A stretch of DNA of 64,000 bases from Amblyomma americanum. Lineage: Eukaryota > Arthropoda > Arachnida > Ixodida > Ixodidae. A program made the translations under genes and the position numbers. This document shows positions 46,243-57,287 of the stretch, one piece after another; within the stretch, counting starts at the first letter, position 1; each line of letters opens with the position of its first letter. Where the stretch lies: the NCBI RefSeq assembly GCF_052857255.1, contig NC_135504.1, positions 135,086,929 through 135,150,928 of the forward strand, given 5' to 3'. Under the pieces are notes generated by a model, which was not told the DNA's origin, ran no database searches, and was given only the letters and a program-made list of their open reading frames with translations.

Positions 46243-49120
46243 TTACAGGAGCCCATTGGCGACCGCCGCGACTCGGGCTCGGTGGATCAGGACCTTCTGG
46301 CTTTCTAGGTCCGAGCAGCCGAGCAGGGCTGCCTCCCAGTCCTCCCGGGTGGGGTTGGGTTTAGGGGCGAGGTTCGGGGTTGACTGGCATGTCCACGCCA
46401 TGTGAAAGATGTCCGAAGACTTCTCCGCACAAGTGGGCATTCTCCTGTACAGGCAGGATCAAAGTGTTTTAAAACGGCCGGGCACAGCAGCGTTTTGGTG
46501 TAAAGGCGTAGGAGTGTGCGTTCCTCCACCTTTGTGAGGCCCTTACAAGGCTTGTGATAAATTGCATGGCCGAATTGGAATAATTAAGTAATTTCTCGAA
46601 AAGTGAGGGCCGTATTGGGTTCGGGATCCGTATCCAAAGGGTCTGAAGGCGTTGCCCGGAGAGTGAGCGCGCGGGCGGCGGCGTCTGCCGTTTCATTGCC
46701 TTCGAGGCCCATATGAGCTGGAGCCCATACAATCGTTCGAGACGCGGGGGCCCCGAGGTAGTTACTGTTTTGAAGGATGCGATGCCCAAAGAGAGGAATG
46801 TACCCCTGTTTAATATTTCTGCAGGCCCCTCTCGAGTCGGTGACGATCACTCGCGACTCCTGGTCTGCGGCGGCTAACGCGATGGCAACTTCTTCCGCAT
46901 GTGTTATGTCTGGAGCTCGGAACGTTAGGCCATTCACCACGATTTTTTGGTGGACGACTGCGGCCGTGTACCACCCCCCATGGTGAGGGCCTGAGGCGTC
47001 CACGTAGAAGATGCCATGTTCGTTCCCATAGTGACGGGCCAGTGCCTCCGCCCGCGCAAGGCACCTGCAACTGTGGTCGCCACGTGTCATATTGGCCGGA
47101 AGAGGGCGTACGTGCAGGGCGTATCTCCAGATTTCAGGAATGCGTACGCGCTCTTCCGTAAGTGTTGGGTGGTGGATGTGTAGTCGGGCTAATAGGCGGC
47201 GACCCGACGGCGTTTTTGAAAGCCTTGTGTATTGATTTGTCAAGTGCGCCTCCCGGAGCTACGCGAATGTGTTAACCATCCCCAGGCCCATGAGACGCTG
47301 GTTGGATGTGGTGATCGGGAGATCGAGGGCACGCTTGTACATCTTTCTGAGAATCACTTCGAGGGCGTTCTCATCAAACTTGCGCAGGTGGAGGTAAGGA
47401 GTAGAGCAGAGGACTCGACTGGTCACGAATGCATGCGCCAGCGGCAAAGCGTCTCTGCACCGTAACCCCCCGCGTTTGTTGGAAACCCGGCGGACCATCC
47501 GGCCCACCTGGTCCCCCACCTTGCGCAGTTTTGCTAGTGTGGTATCAGCCCGTCGATGTTTGTGGATAAGGAGACCAAGTGCTCTAATCTCATCGTGTTC
47601 GGGTATCGGGCCGCTGGCCAGAGATAGTTCCATTTTGGTGGCGCACTGAAGCGACGGGCGAATGTGCACAAATTCGGATTTGGACGGTGAGCACTGAAAG
47701 CCGCAGCGGTGGGCGTAAGCGTCCACGATCTCCGCCGCTTGCTGCAGGTCTCCAATGTCTCCAAGCGATCCGTGCTTGGCCCAGATGGTTATGTCGTCGG
47801 CGTACAGCGCGTGCTGGATGCCTTCGACCTTCGCCATCTGAGTCGGGACTTTCATCATGGCCAGATTGAAAAGTAATGGCGAGAGGACCGCACCCTGTGA
47901 GGTTCCTCTCGTTCCCAGTTTATATGGGCCGTGTTCGTCGCCTTGTATTCGGATGAAACTTCGTCGATCCGAGAGAAATTGCTCGATGTACTGAAACGTG
48001 TTATGTCCACAGTTCGTTTGGGAGAGATGTTGCAGGATGATTTCGTGTGTGACATTGTCGAAAGCCCCCTTCAAGTCAAAAGCGAGTACTGCCTTATCGT
48101 TGAAGGGATATTCGACAGGGTTGAGAATTTCTCGGTCGAGTTGAAGCAGAACATCTTGAGCGGACCTCTGCGGGCGGAAACCAAACATGGTGTCTGCGAA
48201 TGTATGTTCATTTTCCAGAAACCCTGACAGCCTATCCCGCACCATGGTCTCCATCAGCTTTCCCGCTCAACACGTGAGAGAGATGGGGCGGAGGTTGTCT
48301 GTGTTTATGGCTTTGCCGGCTTTCGGAATGAAATTTACCAGGGCGGTCTTCCATTCAATTGGTAGAGGTGCCTCACCAAGCCAGATCGAGTTGATGAAAG
48401 CGAGGAGGGTTTCGTAGGCGAGATCGGGAAGATTAGCAAGCATTTTCAGAGTTATCTTGTCCCTGCCCGGTGCCGTTCCTCGTTTCATTTCAGCTAGGGC
48501 CGCCTTGAGGTCATGCAACTGGAACGGGTGATCCAGATTCGCGTTCTCTGAACCTGCATACGAGAACGCGGGTCCTCCGGGGTCCTGCTTAGTGCAAAGA
48601 TACTGGTCGCGCAGTTTGCATGCTAATTTTGATGTATTTCCATCGAAGCTATGAATAGCTCGTTGGAGATGTTTTTGTGTCTCGGCGCGGGTTTGAGTCG
48701 GGTCAATTAGGGCGCGGAAAAGGCGCCACGTGCTCCGGCCCGAAATATGTCTGGCCGCCGTGTTGCAGCGGTTTACCCAGTGTGAGTCGGCAAGTTGGGC
48801 CGCGTACTCTGCCGCTCGCTGGGTGAGCTCGGCGATACGAATTTTGAGCTTTCTGTTACGTTTTTGGCGGCGCCATCTACGGTCGAGCCTGTGCCGCGCC
48901 TCCCAGAGGTGCAGAAGGTGGTTGTCCACCTCCGGAGTGGCCTCCGAGAGCTGAATTTTTGTTTTCACCTAACGAAGGTGTGTAACCTATCCTTGTGCCC
49001 ACGCGTGGTAGCCTTGTTCGTGGATAGACGCCGAATTGATGTAGTTTTGCCGGAACTTATTCCAGTCTGGAAGCCGAGCTTGTGCGTGGGGTCTTGCCAA
49101 TGGTTTAGTCCTTACGGTGG
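46243..49120 (-). pseudogene. I-group LINE ORF2, part 2: RT, RNase H, C terminus
   Basis: Read right to left from the Gypsy junction. 49120-48987 is the end of the endonuclease (RTKPLARPHAQARLPDW), followed by a stop. 48968-48267 is the RT N-terminal region (MKRGTAPGRDKITLKML, NLRPISLT), ending at an in-frame TGA (48264-48266). 48254-47259 has FAFRPQRS-like FGFRPQRS, LAFDLKGAFDNV, GTSQGAVLSPLLF and LYADDITIW, with YADD intact; it ends at an in-frame TAG (47259-47261). 47243-46584 is RNase H with FYVDASG, EEVAIALAA, VTDSRGA and WAPAHMGLEGNETADAA, so the catalytic D-E-D and the His appear intact. 46529-46243 is a Cys/His tail with a frame break. No full enzyme can be made. Confidence 0.8.
49117..49120. 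repeat. Target duplication GTGG, left (Gypsy at 49121-59065)
   Basis: GTGG here and at 59066-59069 directly flank the LTR ends. Removing the element and one copy restores the reading frame of the LINE endonuclease from SDHCLINTTV to RTKPLARP. Confidence 0.75.
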
Positions 49121-50407
49121 TGTGATGACCCCCATAATGCGCAGGTCCACACGGGACGGAGAGGCAAAGAGACACCGTATGGCTCAGTTTAAACAAACAG
49201 GTATATTCAATAATTACACATGATTAAGATTATACATCAGAGGCTGGGGCGTCCGAGCTTACGTGCCGACGACTTCATGGGGGCGATGGAGTGGCTCCGG
49301 AGTTGGGCTCGAGCGGTTGCTGGCAGAAGCTGCACGCCGTCGGGCTTCGGCGCTGAAGGCCCTCTTGGCGAACGATGTCGTCCTGAGCGTGTATGCAGTA
49401 GAATTTCAATAGTCGTCCGTTTCTTCGAGGATGGTTCACAAACCCTTCCTCTAGTGTCGTTCGGCTTGGAAGATGAACAGGAGGCGAGCTTGTAGATGAT
49501 GACAGCAGAGCATAATTTTACAACATACATATACAGAGAGTTAAACTGGAAAAAAGCAGAACTGAATTTACAAAAGAACAAACTTTGCACTACTTTACTC
49601 ATCGACCGGGCAGGTTAGTGCCTAAGTAGCATCACATTACATGCTAAGCATGGAGCCCCAGCTCAGACTGGACTGCATCCGTTTACATGTGCTTTTAAGC
49701 ACTTGATTAACAGAGGACTAAGGGCGGTCATTTCCAGTGGCCCGCCCAAAGCATCAATTCTCCAATCCAAAATAACATGCGAGATGGGGACCACCCCTTG
49801 GTTTGGGCTTAGCCTCGAACCCAGAGTCTGTTAACAATACAAACTAAATAAACAACAAAAACGCCACCACTCTCTCTCAAGTGAGGGTATACACAGGCTC
49901 TCTCTTCGGAGCTAATTCACTAGCGCCTGTCTTTCCACATTCTTGGCGAGTACTGCCTGTCCGCCATGACAGGTGTCCGTCACGGCCCTTCTGGGAATGC
50001 GCTTTTGTTCACGAGGCACGGCGGGAAGCTGTGGGTGCCTTCCCGGCGATAGCCCACGTCGAAAGGGGAAGGAGGGAAAGAATGTTGTCTTCGCGGTAGC
50101 GCATAGCGTCGGCTGTGGTACGGCGCGCTCTGGCCCGCTGACAGCTCCCTTGTCCTGGAATGTGCCCGGAAATTGGAGAGGATAAAGCCTGTTTCCCCGC
50201 GGCGGCGGCGGCGGGTCCGGTTGTTCTGGTCGTCACTCAAAGAGCATGGCTGGGTAATTGATGATGCCGCTGTCACGGCGGCGGGTCCCTTCGTCTACGC
50301 CGCGCCGTCGAACGTGGATCCTCGTAGCACACACAAAGAAATACCTGGGTTTCCGTCTACGCCGCGCCGTCGAACAATGTACCTCGTAGCACACAAGGAA
50401 TGTCACA
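49121..50407 (-). repeat. 3' LTR of the palindromic Gypsy element (1,287 bp)
   Basis: The direct repeat partner is at 57780-59065. At the element-strand start (50407-50290) it has a 62-bp tandem duplication of CGTCTACGCCGCGCCGTCGA plus CTCGTAGCACACA, a candidate U3 repeat. Confidence 0.9.
50290..50407 (-). repeat. 62-bp tandem duplication in the LTR start
   Basis: CGTCTACGCCGCGCCGTCGA begins at 50292 and again at 50354. The same pair is in the other LTR at about 58950-59065. The position at the LTR's upstream end suggests a U3 regulatory repeat; function is inferred. Confidence 0.75.
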
Positions 50408-50900
50408 CTCGCTCACCCTCCAGAAGAATGTTCTCCGAACATTTGAGTCCCTGCAGCTCCCCTTGTCTTTCAGAATCGCCTCGCACAGTGCGTCCGACAA
50501 AACACTTTTCGCTGCACTCAGCACCACTGCACAACACCAATGCCTCCGCTGTCATAACTGGTGTCTCCAGAAGCAGCACTGATCTTCTTTTACAGATAAA
50601 CATGAAACTCAGCACCCAAGCCTCTCCTTTCTAGTCCAAACTGGACGAAATAAATTTACCACAGTTACAAAGGAGCTCCCACTTCTAGCACGATCACGGC
50701 ACAGACAAAAAATATAGATAACGAAAGGAAGTAGGGCAGGTTCTGCATGCGCTCCGCATGCTCTCCTGTGAAGGTGTTACTTAATGACAGAAAGGTTTAA
50801 CTATTAACTCCGATAACTTAACACATACGCATATAGCAATGTTATGAGCTGCGGCATTACACAATTCTAACCAGTTCACAACTCCGCTCTGTTTACGCCA
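50408..50900 (-). other. 3' untranslated part of the palindromic Gypsy element
   Basis: Non-coding between the pol stop and the 3' LTR. The last bases before the LTR on the element strand, GGAGGGTGAGCGAG, form a modest purine tract. No env frame is present. Confidence 0.55.
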
Positions 50901-53636
50901 TTAGTCCGACTTAGCTTTCCGATTTCGCAGCGGATATCGGCCTTCATGAGTCATACTAAGTAAGTCTGTGCCCCTTTGTCTGCTTTGGGACTCGCGAGGG
51001 CTCGTGGCAGGAGCCTCTCCTGGCGTTATCTGCGCGGCAACCTCGCGCGCTTCTTCTTCTAGCAATGCATGAAGTAAATCCGGTGGCATTCCGGCCGTCA
51101 CCTCGGGCGCCTGCCGAACAAATGCAGAAGAGGGCGTTTCTTGCGAACTATCTGCGTGCTCCGCTTCACTTCTGTCCCCATCAAAATCCGCGCTTTCCCT
51201 TTCCTCATTTCGTGAATACTGAACCGGTGCCGACTTGAGGCGATTTGCGTGTATCCTTATCAAACGCCGGTTCACGTCTCGGACTCTGAAGTTTACCGGA
51301 GAAAGCTTCTCGACAACCTCGCACGGTCCTCTCCACTTCGTCTGGAACTTACGAGCTAGCCCAATCTGCCTTTGGCAGTTTTCAATGTACACGCTGTCCC
51401 CCACATCAAACGGCGCGTCTCTAGCACTGCGATCGTGCACCTCCTTCCTGCGCTTCGCCGCTTTCTTTAAGGACTCCTTTGCGATGTCCCTCGCCACTTG
51501 CAAGCGCGATTCTAGCTCAACCTTATAGTCGTCCAGTGAAGCGTATGGGACACGACGGGGGCCCTCTGGCACTTCACTAGGCTGGTCCGGGTCTCGGCCG
51601 TAGAGAAGAAAGAATGGCGATTCGCCCGTGCTCTCGTGTGCTGCGGAATTGTAGGCAAACATTGCATACGGGAGCCACAAGTCCCAGTCCCGCTGGTCGC
51701 GCGAAACAAAATGCGACAGGAACCCGGCCACGGTTTGGTTCAGTCGCTCCACCGCGCCGTTGCAAGCCGGATGGTACGGTGTTGTCTGCTTCTTAGCGAT
51801 CTTAAGCAGCTCGCAAACTCTCCTCATTAGCTGCGACACGAAGTTCGTTCCCCGATCTGTCAAGAGTTGCCTCGGGGGTCCATGTCGGAGCACGATCTGT
51901 TCGACAAATGCTCTTGCAACCGTGTCTGCCTTCTGATCTGGGAGTGCTACCGCTTCCGCGTATTTTGAAAGGTGGTCGACAAATACTAAAATGTACTTGT
52001 TTCCGGAAGTGGTCGTGGGCAATGGGCCCATTATGTCCATACCTGTCCGCTCGAAGGGAGCCGAAACCTCAGGGAACGGCTGAATTGGAGCTGGTCTTCG
52101 TCCCTTGGGTGTTTTTCTTTCGAGACAGGAATGACACTTCGCACAGTAGTCTCTAACATCCCGTCGCATGCCACTCCAAAAGTACAAACGCTCCACACGC
52201 CTGCGTGTCTTCGCTACGCCAAAATGACCGGCGCATGGCGCATCGTGAAACGCGCGAAGAACCCTTTCTGTCCGCGACCGAGGTATGACGACTCTCTCCC
52301 AAGCGGTTTTCTCTGGTCTCCCTTTCCTGGTTGGCCTCGTGCGCCGACACAGGGTGCCGTCTTTGCCAATGAAATAACCTAGCTGTTCGGGGTGAGACGG
52401 TGCGCCCTCTAGGCTTTCGACTATTCGCTTCAGGTCAGGATCTTTGCACTGCTCTGTGCGTAATTCGGCGGGGTCGACTACTGGGACAAACTCATCTATA
52501 GCTGCCACGGCAGCTGTGCGGCTGAGTGCATCAGCATTCAGATGTGTCTTTCCTGACTTGTGCTCAACTTCAAAGCAGTATTCCTGCAGGTGTAGATTCC
52601 ATCTAGCGAGTCGCGAGCTAGGGTCCCTGACACTCATCACCCATTTCAGAGGATGGCAGTCTATGACTAGCTTGAATTTGCGGCCGTAAAGGTAGCATCT
52701 GAAGTGCTTTACTGCCCAGACAACGGCGAGGCACTCCCTTTCCGTAGCTCCGTACTTTTGCTCTGTGGGGCTCAGCTGTCGGCTAGCAAAAGCAACGGGA
52801 TGTTCTTTGCCCTCGATAACCTGAGATAGCACGGCACCCACTGCGAACTTTGACGCATCTGTGGCCATAACGAAGGGCAAATTAAAATCCGGGTGGCGCA
52901 ACAGCGGTGCACTCATTAGCTTCCTTTTCAGGGCCCCAAAAGCATTCTCCGCGTTTTCGTCCCAGCGAAAGGCGACATTTTTGGCTGTTAAGGCGGTGAG
53001 CGGCTTAGCGAGCTTGGCGAACTCCTCTATGTGCCTTCGGTAGTAACCGATCAGGCCGAGAAACTGCCGGACCTGGCGGACGCTAGTCGGGGATGGAACA
53101 TCCGAGACACACCTTAGTTTCTCAGGGTCCGGTCGCACGCCGTCAGCTGAAACAACGTGCCCGAGGTATTTCACCTCGTTTTTGAGGAATTGGCACTTAG
53201 AGGGCTTCAGCTTGAGACCCGCTCCTCTTAGTCGCACCAAAACCTGCTCAATATCGCGCAAATGGTTCTCAAAACTGTCACTGTATATGATAATGTCATC
53301 CATATACACGAAGCACAGCCTCCCCAGAAGACCTGCCAGGATAACATCAGCGGTTCTCTGCCAGACAGCAGGGCTGTTGGCCAGACCCATCGGCATTCTT
53401 TTCCATTCATAGTGCCCTGAGGGCGTGTTGAATGCCGTTTTCTCGGCATCTGCCGGATCCATTGCTATCTGCCAGAATCCCGCCGCCATGTCCACTACCG
53501 TGAAGTACCTGGCAGAGCCCAGCTGAGAAAGCGTCTCCTGTATATTGGTGATGGGGTATGGATCGATGCGAGTTACGGCATTTAGTTTGCGGTAGTCCAC
53601 TACCAATCGATACGAGCCATCTGGCTTTTCCACCAA
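50901..53636 (-). CDS. Gypsy pol, RT-RNase H-integrase frame, 911 aa from first Met
   Basis: The open frame begins just after an in-frame stop; the true upstream part is the next entry. RT: VVDYRKLN, FTVVDMAAGFWQIAMD, MPMGLANSPAVWQR and CFVYMDDIIIYS (about residues 10-115), with both YMDD aspartates. RNase H: MATDASKFAVGAVL (about 245), ERECLAVVWAVKHF and HLNADALSR. Integrase: H/H/C/C zinc motif (AGHFGVAKTRRRV, CAKCHSC, near 490-520), TGMDIMGPLP (first D), LLTDRGTNF (second D) and YHPACNGAVERLNQ (E). The C-terminal WRGPCEV belongs to a GPY-type tail. The sequence is full length and looks enzymatically intact. The inverted copy (54964-57283) differs by about nine residues across the shared part. 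Confidence 0.88.
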   Translation of the reverse strand: MVEKPDGSYRLVVDYRKLNAVTRIDPYPITNIQETLSQLGSARYFTVVDMAAGFWQIAMDPADAEKTAFNTPSGHYEWKRMPMGLANSPAVWQRTADVILAGLLGRLCFVYMDDIIIYSDSFENHLRDIEQVLVRLRGAGLKLKPSKCQFLKNEVKYLGHVVSADGVRPDPEKLRCVSDVPSPTSVRQVRQFLGLIGYYRRHIEEFAKLAKPLTALTAKNVAFRWDENAENAFGALKRKLMSAPLLRHPDFNLPFVMATDASKFAVGAVLSQVIEGKEHPVAFASRQLSPTEQKYGATERECLAVVWAVKHFRCYLYGRKFKLVIDCHPLKWVMSVRDPSSRLARWNLHLQEYCFEVEHKSGKTHLNADALSRTAAVAAIDEFVPVVDPAELRTEQCKDPDLKRIVESLEGAPSHPEQLGYFIGKDGTLCRRTRPTRKGRPEKTAWERVVIPRSRTERVLRAFHDAPCAGHFGVAKTRRRVERLYFWSGMRRDVRDYCAKCHSCLERKTPKGRRPAPIQPFPEVSAPFERTGMDIMGPLPTTTSGNKYILVFVDHLSKYAEAVALPDQKADTVARAFVEQIVLRHGPPRQLLTDRGTNFVSQLMRRVCELLKIAKKQTTPYHPACNGAVERLNQTVAGFLSHFVSRDQRDWDLWLPYAMFAYNSAAHESTGESPFFLLYGRDPDQPSEVPEGPRRVPYASLDDYKVELESRLQVARDIAKESLKKAAKRRKEVHDRSARDAPFDVGDSVYIENCQRQIGLARKFQTKWRGPCEVVEKLSPVNFRVRDVNRRLIRIHANRLKSAPVQYSRNEERESADFDGDRSEAEHADSSQETPSSAFVRQAPEVTAGMPPDLLHALLEEEAREVAAQITPGEAPATSPRESQSRQRGTDLLSMTHEGRYPLRNRKAKSD

Positions 53637-53669
53637 TAGTGCTGGTGCTCCCCAGGGTGACTTTGAGTG

Positions 53670-54791
53670 TTAGACAATGCCGCGATCAATCAGGTCCTGC
53701 ACCTGCCGCTCCATCTCCTCACGTTGGGAGTAAGGAATCCTGTACGCACGCTGGTAAACGGGCGATGAAGTGCCGGTTTCTATCCTGTGCTTTATAACGC
53801 CACAGCAGCCCAAATCCAGGTTGGACGCGGCGAATACCTCCGAGTAGTCGTTCAGCAAACCAGCCAGAGCCTCCCTCTCCCTGGATTTTACGTGAGAAAG
53901 ATCGAACGACACCTTTGGAGCAGCCGAAGGACTAGCATGCTCTACAGTTGCGAGTACCGTATCGGTGGGCTCACGTTGCTCTATCGCAGAGGTGAAGAAA
54001 GCCAATGTTTTGTTCTTGGGAAGGCTCAGTGGCTGCTGGCTACAGTTAACCACCCGTAGGGGCACTCTGTGGGCGTCATTAACTGTCACGAGGCACGCGG
54101 CTGCCTTCAGGCCATTGCTGAGAGAGTCGACCGGCTCAAGCACTCCCACGGCGCCGCTCTCTACATCTGAAGGCACAAACGCGTACAAAATGTGCTCCGA
54201 CCAAGGAAGGACGACCGCCTCCTCGCCCAGCCGGACGGCAACCCGCGAATATACCTTCTCCAATGATCCCACTGTTTGACGGGTGTCAATATCGGTAATG
54301 CGAATCTCAGCCCCTCTCCTGTTCAAAAACGGAACTTTTGAGCCGCCCGCATTAACCTCTTCATCAAAGAATGAGACTACTACCTTCCCTTTTCTCAAAA
54401 AATCCTGCCCTAATATACCTGACACTCCGTTTGGCAGAGACACCGTGTCCGGGCATACGTAGCAGGGGTGCTCCAATGCAATTCCGCCGAGAGAGAAGTG
54501 TAACCGGTAGAGTCCACTTATGCCAAGAGGATCCCCCGTTATGCCTACAAATTTGGTTGCCATGCCACCAGACGCTTCCAACACCTCGCGGTCCCCCTTC
54601 CTTCGAAGCGTGTTAAAACTGCTCTTCTTAAGCAATGTCACCTTTGACCCCGTATCTATCAACAATTCCATGCAACAACCATTTAACTTGCAACGCACAA
54701 CAGGGCATGCCTCGTCGGCCACACAAACTACCACCACCTCATCATCTACTGCTCCCTCCCCACGCTCCTCAGGCTGGGGAGGACTAACTAG
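53670..54791 (-). pseudogene. Gypsy pol N-terminal part: protease and RT start
   Basis: The protease carries LLIDTGSKVTLL, the aspartic active site, near 54650. A linker follows (CSQQPLSLPKNKTLAFF near 54030) and then the RT start (QVQDLIDRGIV). A TAA at 53670-53672 interrupts the frame; in the inverted copy the same codon (55381-55383) is GAA. This is therefore a single nonsense change in an otherwise continuous polyprotein. The frame enters in -1 phase from the gag slip site at 54791-54797. Without readthrough this copy cannot make the full RT. Confidence 0.85.
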
Positions 54792-54963
54792 TTTTTTGTC
54801 TCGGTATCTGGAGCCCCGCTGTAGGCTTGCTTAGGGCGTGTCTCGCCTGCTTCTCTTTGTGGCTCCCCACGGCGCACGTTTTGGCAGAACCTAGCGATGT
54901 GTCCGCGACCCTGGCAAGCGAAGCATACGATTTCCTCAAAATCTCGCATACCGCGCCTGTAGC
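54788..54963 (-). pseudogene. Gag C-terminal piece with CCHC knuckle
   Basis: On the minus strand the frame contains CFACQGRGHIARFC, a perfect CCHC knuckle, and ends SGAPDTETKN before the TAG at 54788-54790. Its upstream continuation is cut at the inversion near 54963; the matching N-terminal gag part lies at 57681-57288. The middle of gag is absent from this copy. Confidence 0.75.
54791..54797 (-). promoter_or_regulatory. A AAA AAC slip site at the gag-pol junction
   Basis: The heptamer ends one codon before the gag TAG (54788-54790), in the correct phase for the canonical -1 frameshift rule. A -1 shift enters the pol frame that is open down to the TAA at 53670. A stimulatory stem-loop downstream was not modelled. 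Confidence 0.7.
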
Positions 54964-54990
54964 TTTTGAGGAAATCGTATGCTTCGCTTG
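54915..54990. repeat. 27-bp perfect inverted repeat at the palindrome centre
   Basis: CAAGCGAAGCATACGATTTC... at 54915-54941 is the exact reverse complement of 54964-54990, with a 22-bp loop (54942-54963). The right arm continues directly into the inverted pol copy at about 54989 by a deletion from the gag knuckle to the protease-RT linker. It looks like the switch point where a cDNA folded or jumped onto its complement. Confidence 0.85.
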
Positions 54991-57283
54991 CCCCTACGGG
55001 TGGTTAACTGTAGCCAGCAGCCACTGAGCCTTCCCAAGAACAAAACATTGGCTTTCTTCACCTCTGCGATAGAGCAACGTGAGCCCACCGATACGGTACT
55101 CGCAACTGTAGAGCATGCTAGTCCTTCGGCTGCTCCAAAGGTGTCGTTCGATCTTTCTCACGTAAAATTCAGGGAGAGGGAGGCTCTGGCTGGTTTGCTG
55201 AACGACTACTCGGAGGTATTCGCCGCGTCCAACCTGGATTTGGGCTGCTGTGGCGTTATAAAGCACAGGATAGAAACCGGCACTTCATCGCCCGTTTACC
55301 AGCGTGCGTACAGGATTCCTTACTCCCAACGTGAGGAGATGGAGCGGCAGGTGCAGGACCTGATTGACCGCGGCATTGTCGAACACTCAAAGTCACCCTG
55401 GGGAGCACCAGCACTATTGGTGGAAAAGCCAGATGGCTCGTATCGATTGGTAGTGGACTACCGCAAACTAAATGCCGTAACTCGCATCGATCCATACCCC
55501 ATCCCCAATATACAGGAGACGCTTTCTCAGCTGGGCTCTGCCAGGTACTTCACGGTAGTGGACATGGCGGCGGGATTCTGGCAGATAGCAATGGATCCGG
55601 CAGATGCCGAGAAAACGGCATTCAACACGCCCTCAGGGCACTATGAATGGAAAAGAATGCCGATGGGTCTGGCCAACAGCCCTGCTGTCTGGCAGAGAAC
55701 CGCTGATGTTATCCTGGCAGGTCTTCTGGGGAGGCTGTGCTTCGTGTATATGGATGACATTATCATATACAGTGACAGTTTTGAGAACCATTTGCGCGAT
55801 ATTGAGCAGGTTTTGGTGCGACTAAGAGGAGCGGGTCTCAAGCTGAAGCCCTCTAAGTGCCAATTCCTCAAAAACGAGGTGAAATACCTCGGGCACGTTA
55901 TTTCAGCTGACGGCGCGCGACCGGACCCTGAGAAACTAAGGTGTGTCTCGGATGTTCCATCCCCGACTAGCGTCCGCCAGGTCCGGCAGTTTCTCGGCCT
56001 GATCGGTTACTACCGAAGGCACATAGAGGAGTTCGCCAAGCTCGCTAAGCCGCTCACCGCCTTAACAGCCAAAAATGTCGCCTTTCGCTGGGACGAAAAC
56101 GCGGAGAATGCTTTTGGGGCCCTGAAAAGGAAGCTAATGAGTGCACCGCTGTTGCGCCACCCGGATTTTAATTTGCCCTTCGTTATGGCCACAGATGCGT
56201 CAAAGTTCGCAGTGGGTGCCGTGCTATCTCAGGTTATCGAGGGCAAAGAACATCCCGTTGCTTTTGCTAGCCGACAGCTGAGCCCCACAGAGCAAAAGTA
56301 CGGAGCTACGGAAAGGGAGTGCCTCGCCGTTGTCTGGGCAGTAAAGCACTTCAGATGCTACCTTTACGGCCGCAAATTCAAGCTAGTCACAGACTGCCAT
56401 CCTCTGAAATGGGTGATGAGTGTCAGGGACCCTAGCTCGCGACTCGCTAGATGGAATCTACACCTGCAGGAATACTGCTTTGAAGTTGAGCACAAGTCAG
56501 GAAAGACACATCTGAATGCTGATGCACTCAGCCGCACAGCTGCCGTGGCAGCTATAGATGAGTTTGTCCCCGTAGTCGACCCCGCCGAATTACGCACAGA
56601 GCAGTGCAAAGATCCTGACCTGAAGCGAATAATCGAAAGCCTAGAGGGCGCACCGTCTCACCCCGAACAGCTAGGTTATTTCATTGGCAAAGACGGCACC
56701 CTGTGTCGGCGCACGAGGCCAACCAGGAAAGGGAGACCAGAGAAAACCGCTTGGGAGAGAGTCGTCATACCTCGGTCGTGGACAGAAAGGGTTCTTCGCG
56801 CGTTTCACGATGCGCCATGCGCCGGTCATTTTGGCGTAGCGAAGACACGCAGGCGTGTGGAGCGTTTGTACTTTTGGAGTGGCATGCGACGGGATGTTAG
56901 AGACTACTGTGCGAAGTGTCATTCCTGTCTCGAAAAAAAAACACCCAAGGGACGAAGACCAGCTCCAATTCAGCCGTTCCCTGAGGTTTCGGCTCCCTTC
57001 GAGCGGACAGGTATGGACATAATGGGCCCATTGCCCACGACCACTTCCAGAAACAAGTACATTTTAGTATTTGTCGACCACCTTTCAAAATACGCGGAAG
57101 CGGTAGCACTCCCAGATCAGAAGGCAGACACGGTTGCAAGAGCATTTGTCGAACAGATCGTGCTCCGACATGGACCCCCGAGGCAACTCATGACAGATCG
57201 GGGAACGAACTTCGTGTCGCAGCTAATGAGGAGAGTTTGCGAGCTGCTTAAGATCGCTAAGAAGCAGACAACACCGTACCATC
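54964..57283 (+). pseudogene. Inverted pol copy inside the Gypsy element
   Basis: The plus-strand frame 54979-57372 covers the end of the protease-RT linker, complete RT (YMDD at about 55755), complete RNase H and the integrase up to the second catalytic Asp (MTDRGTNF), stopping at TPYH near 57282. The glutamate of the DDE triad and the C terminus are missing. Protease and most of gag are absent. It aligns with minus 54064-51771 at about 99% amino-acid identity by eye. Differences include SGNK/SRNK, RSRT/RSWT and LLTD/MTD. It faces away from the LTR promoter, so it would be transcribed only as antisense. Confidence 0.88.
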
Positions 57284-57287
57284 TGTC

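Noticed and set aside
50408..50900. env gene of the palindromic Gypsy element
   Set aside because: The space between pol and the 3' LTR is under 0.5 kb and lacks a suitable frame.
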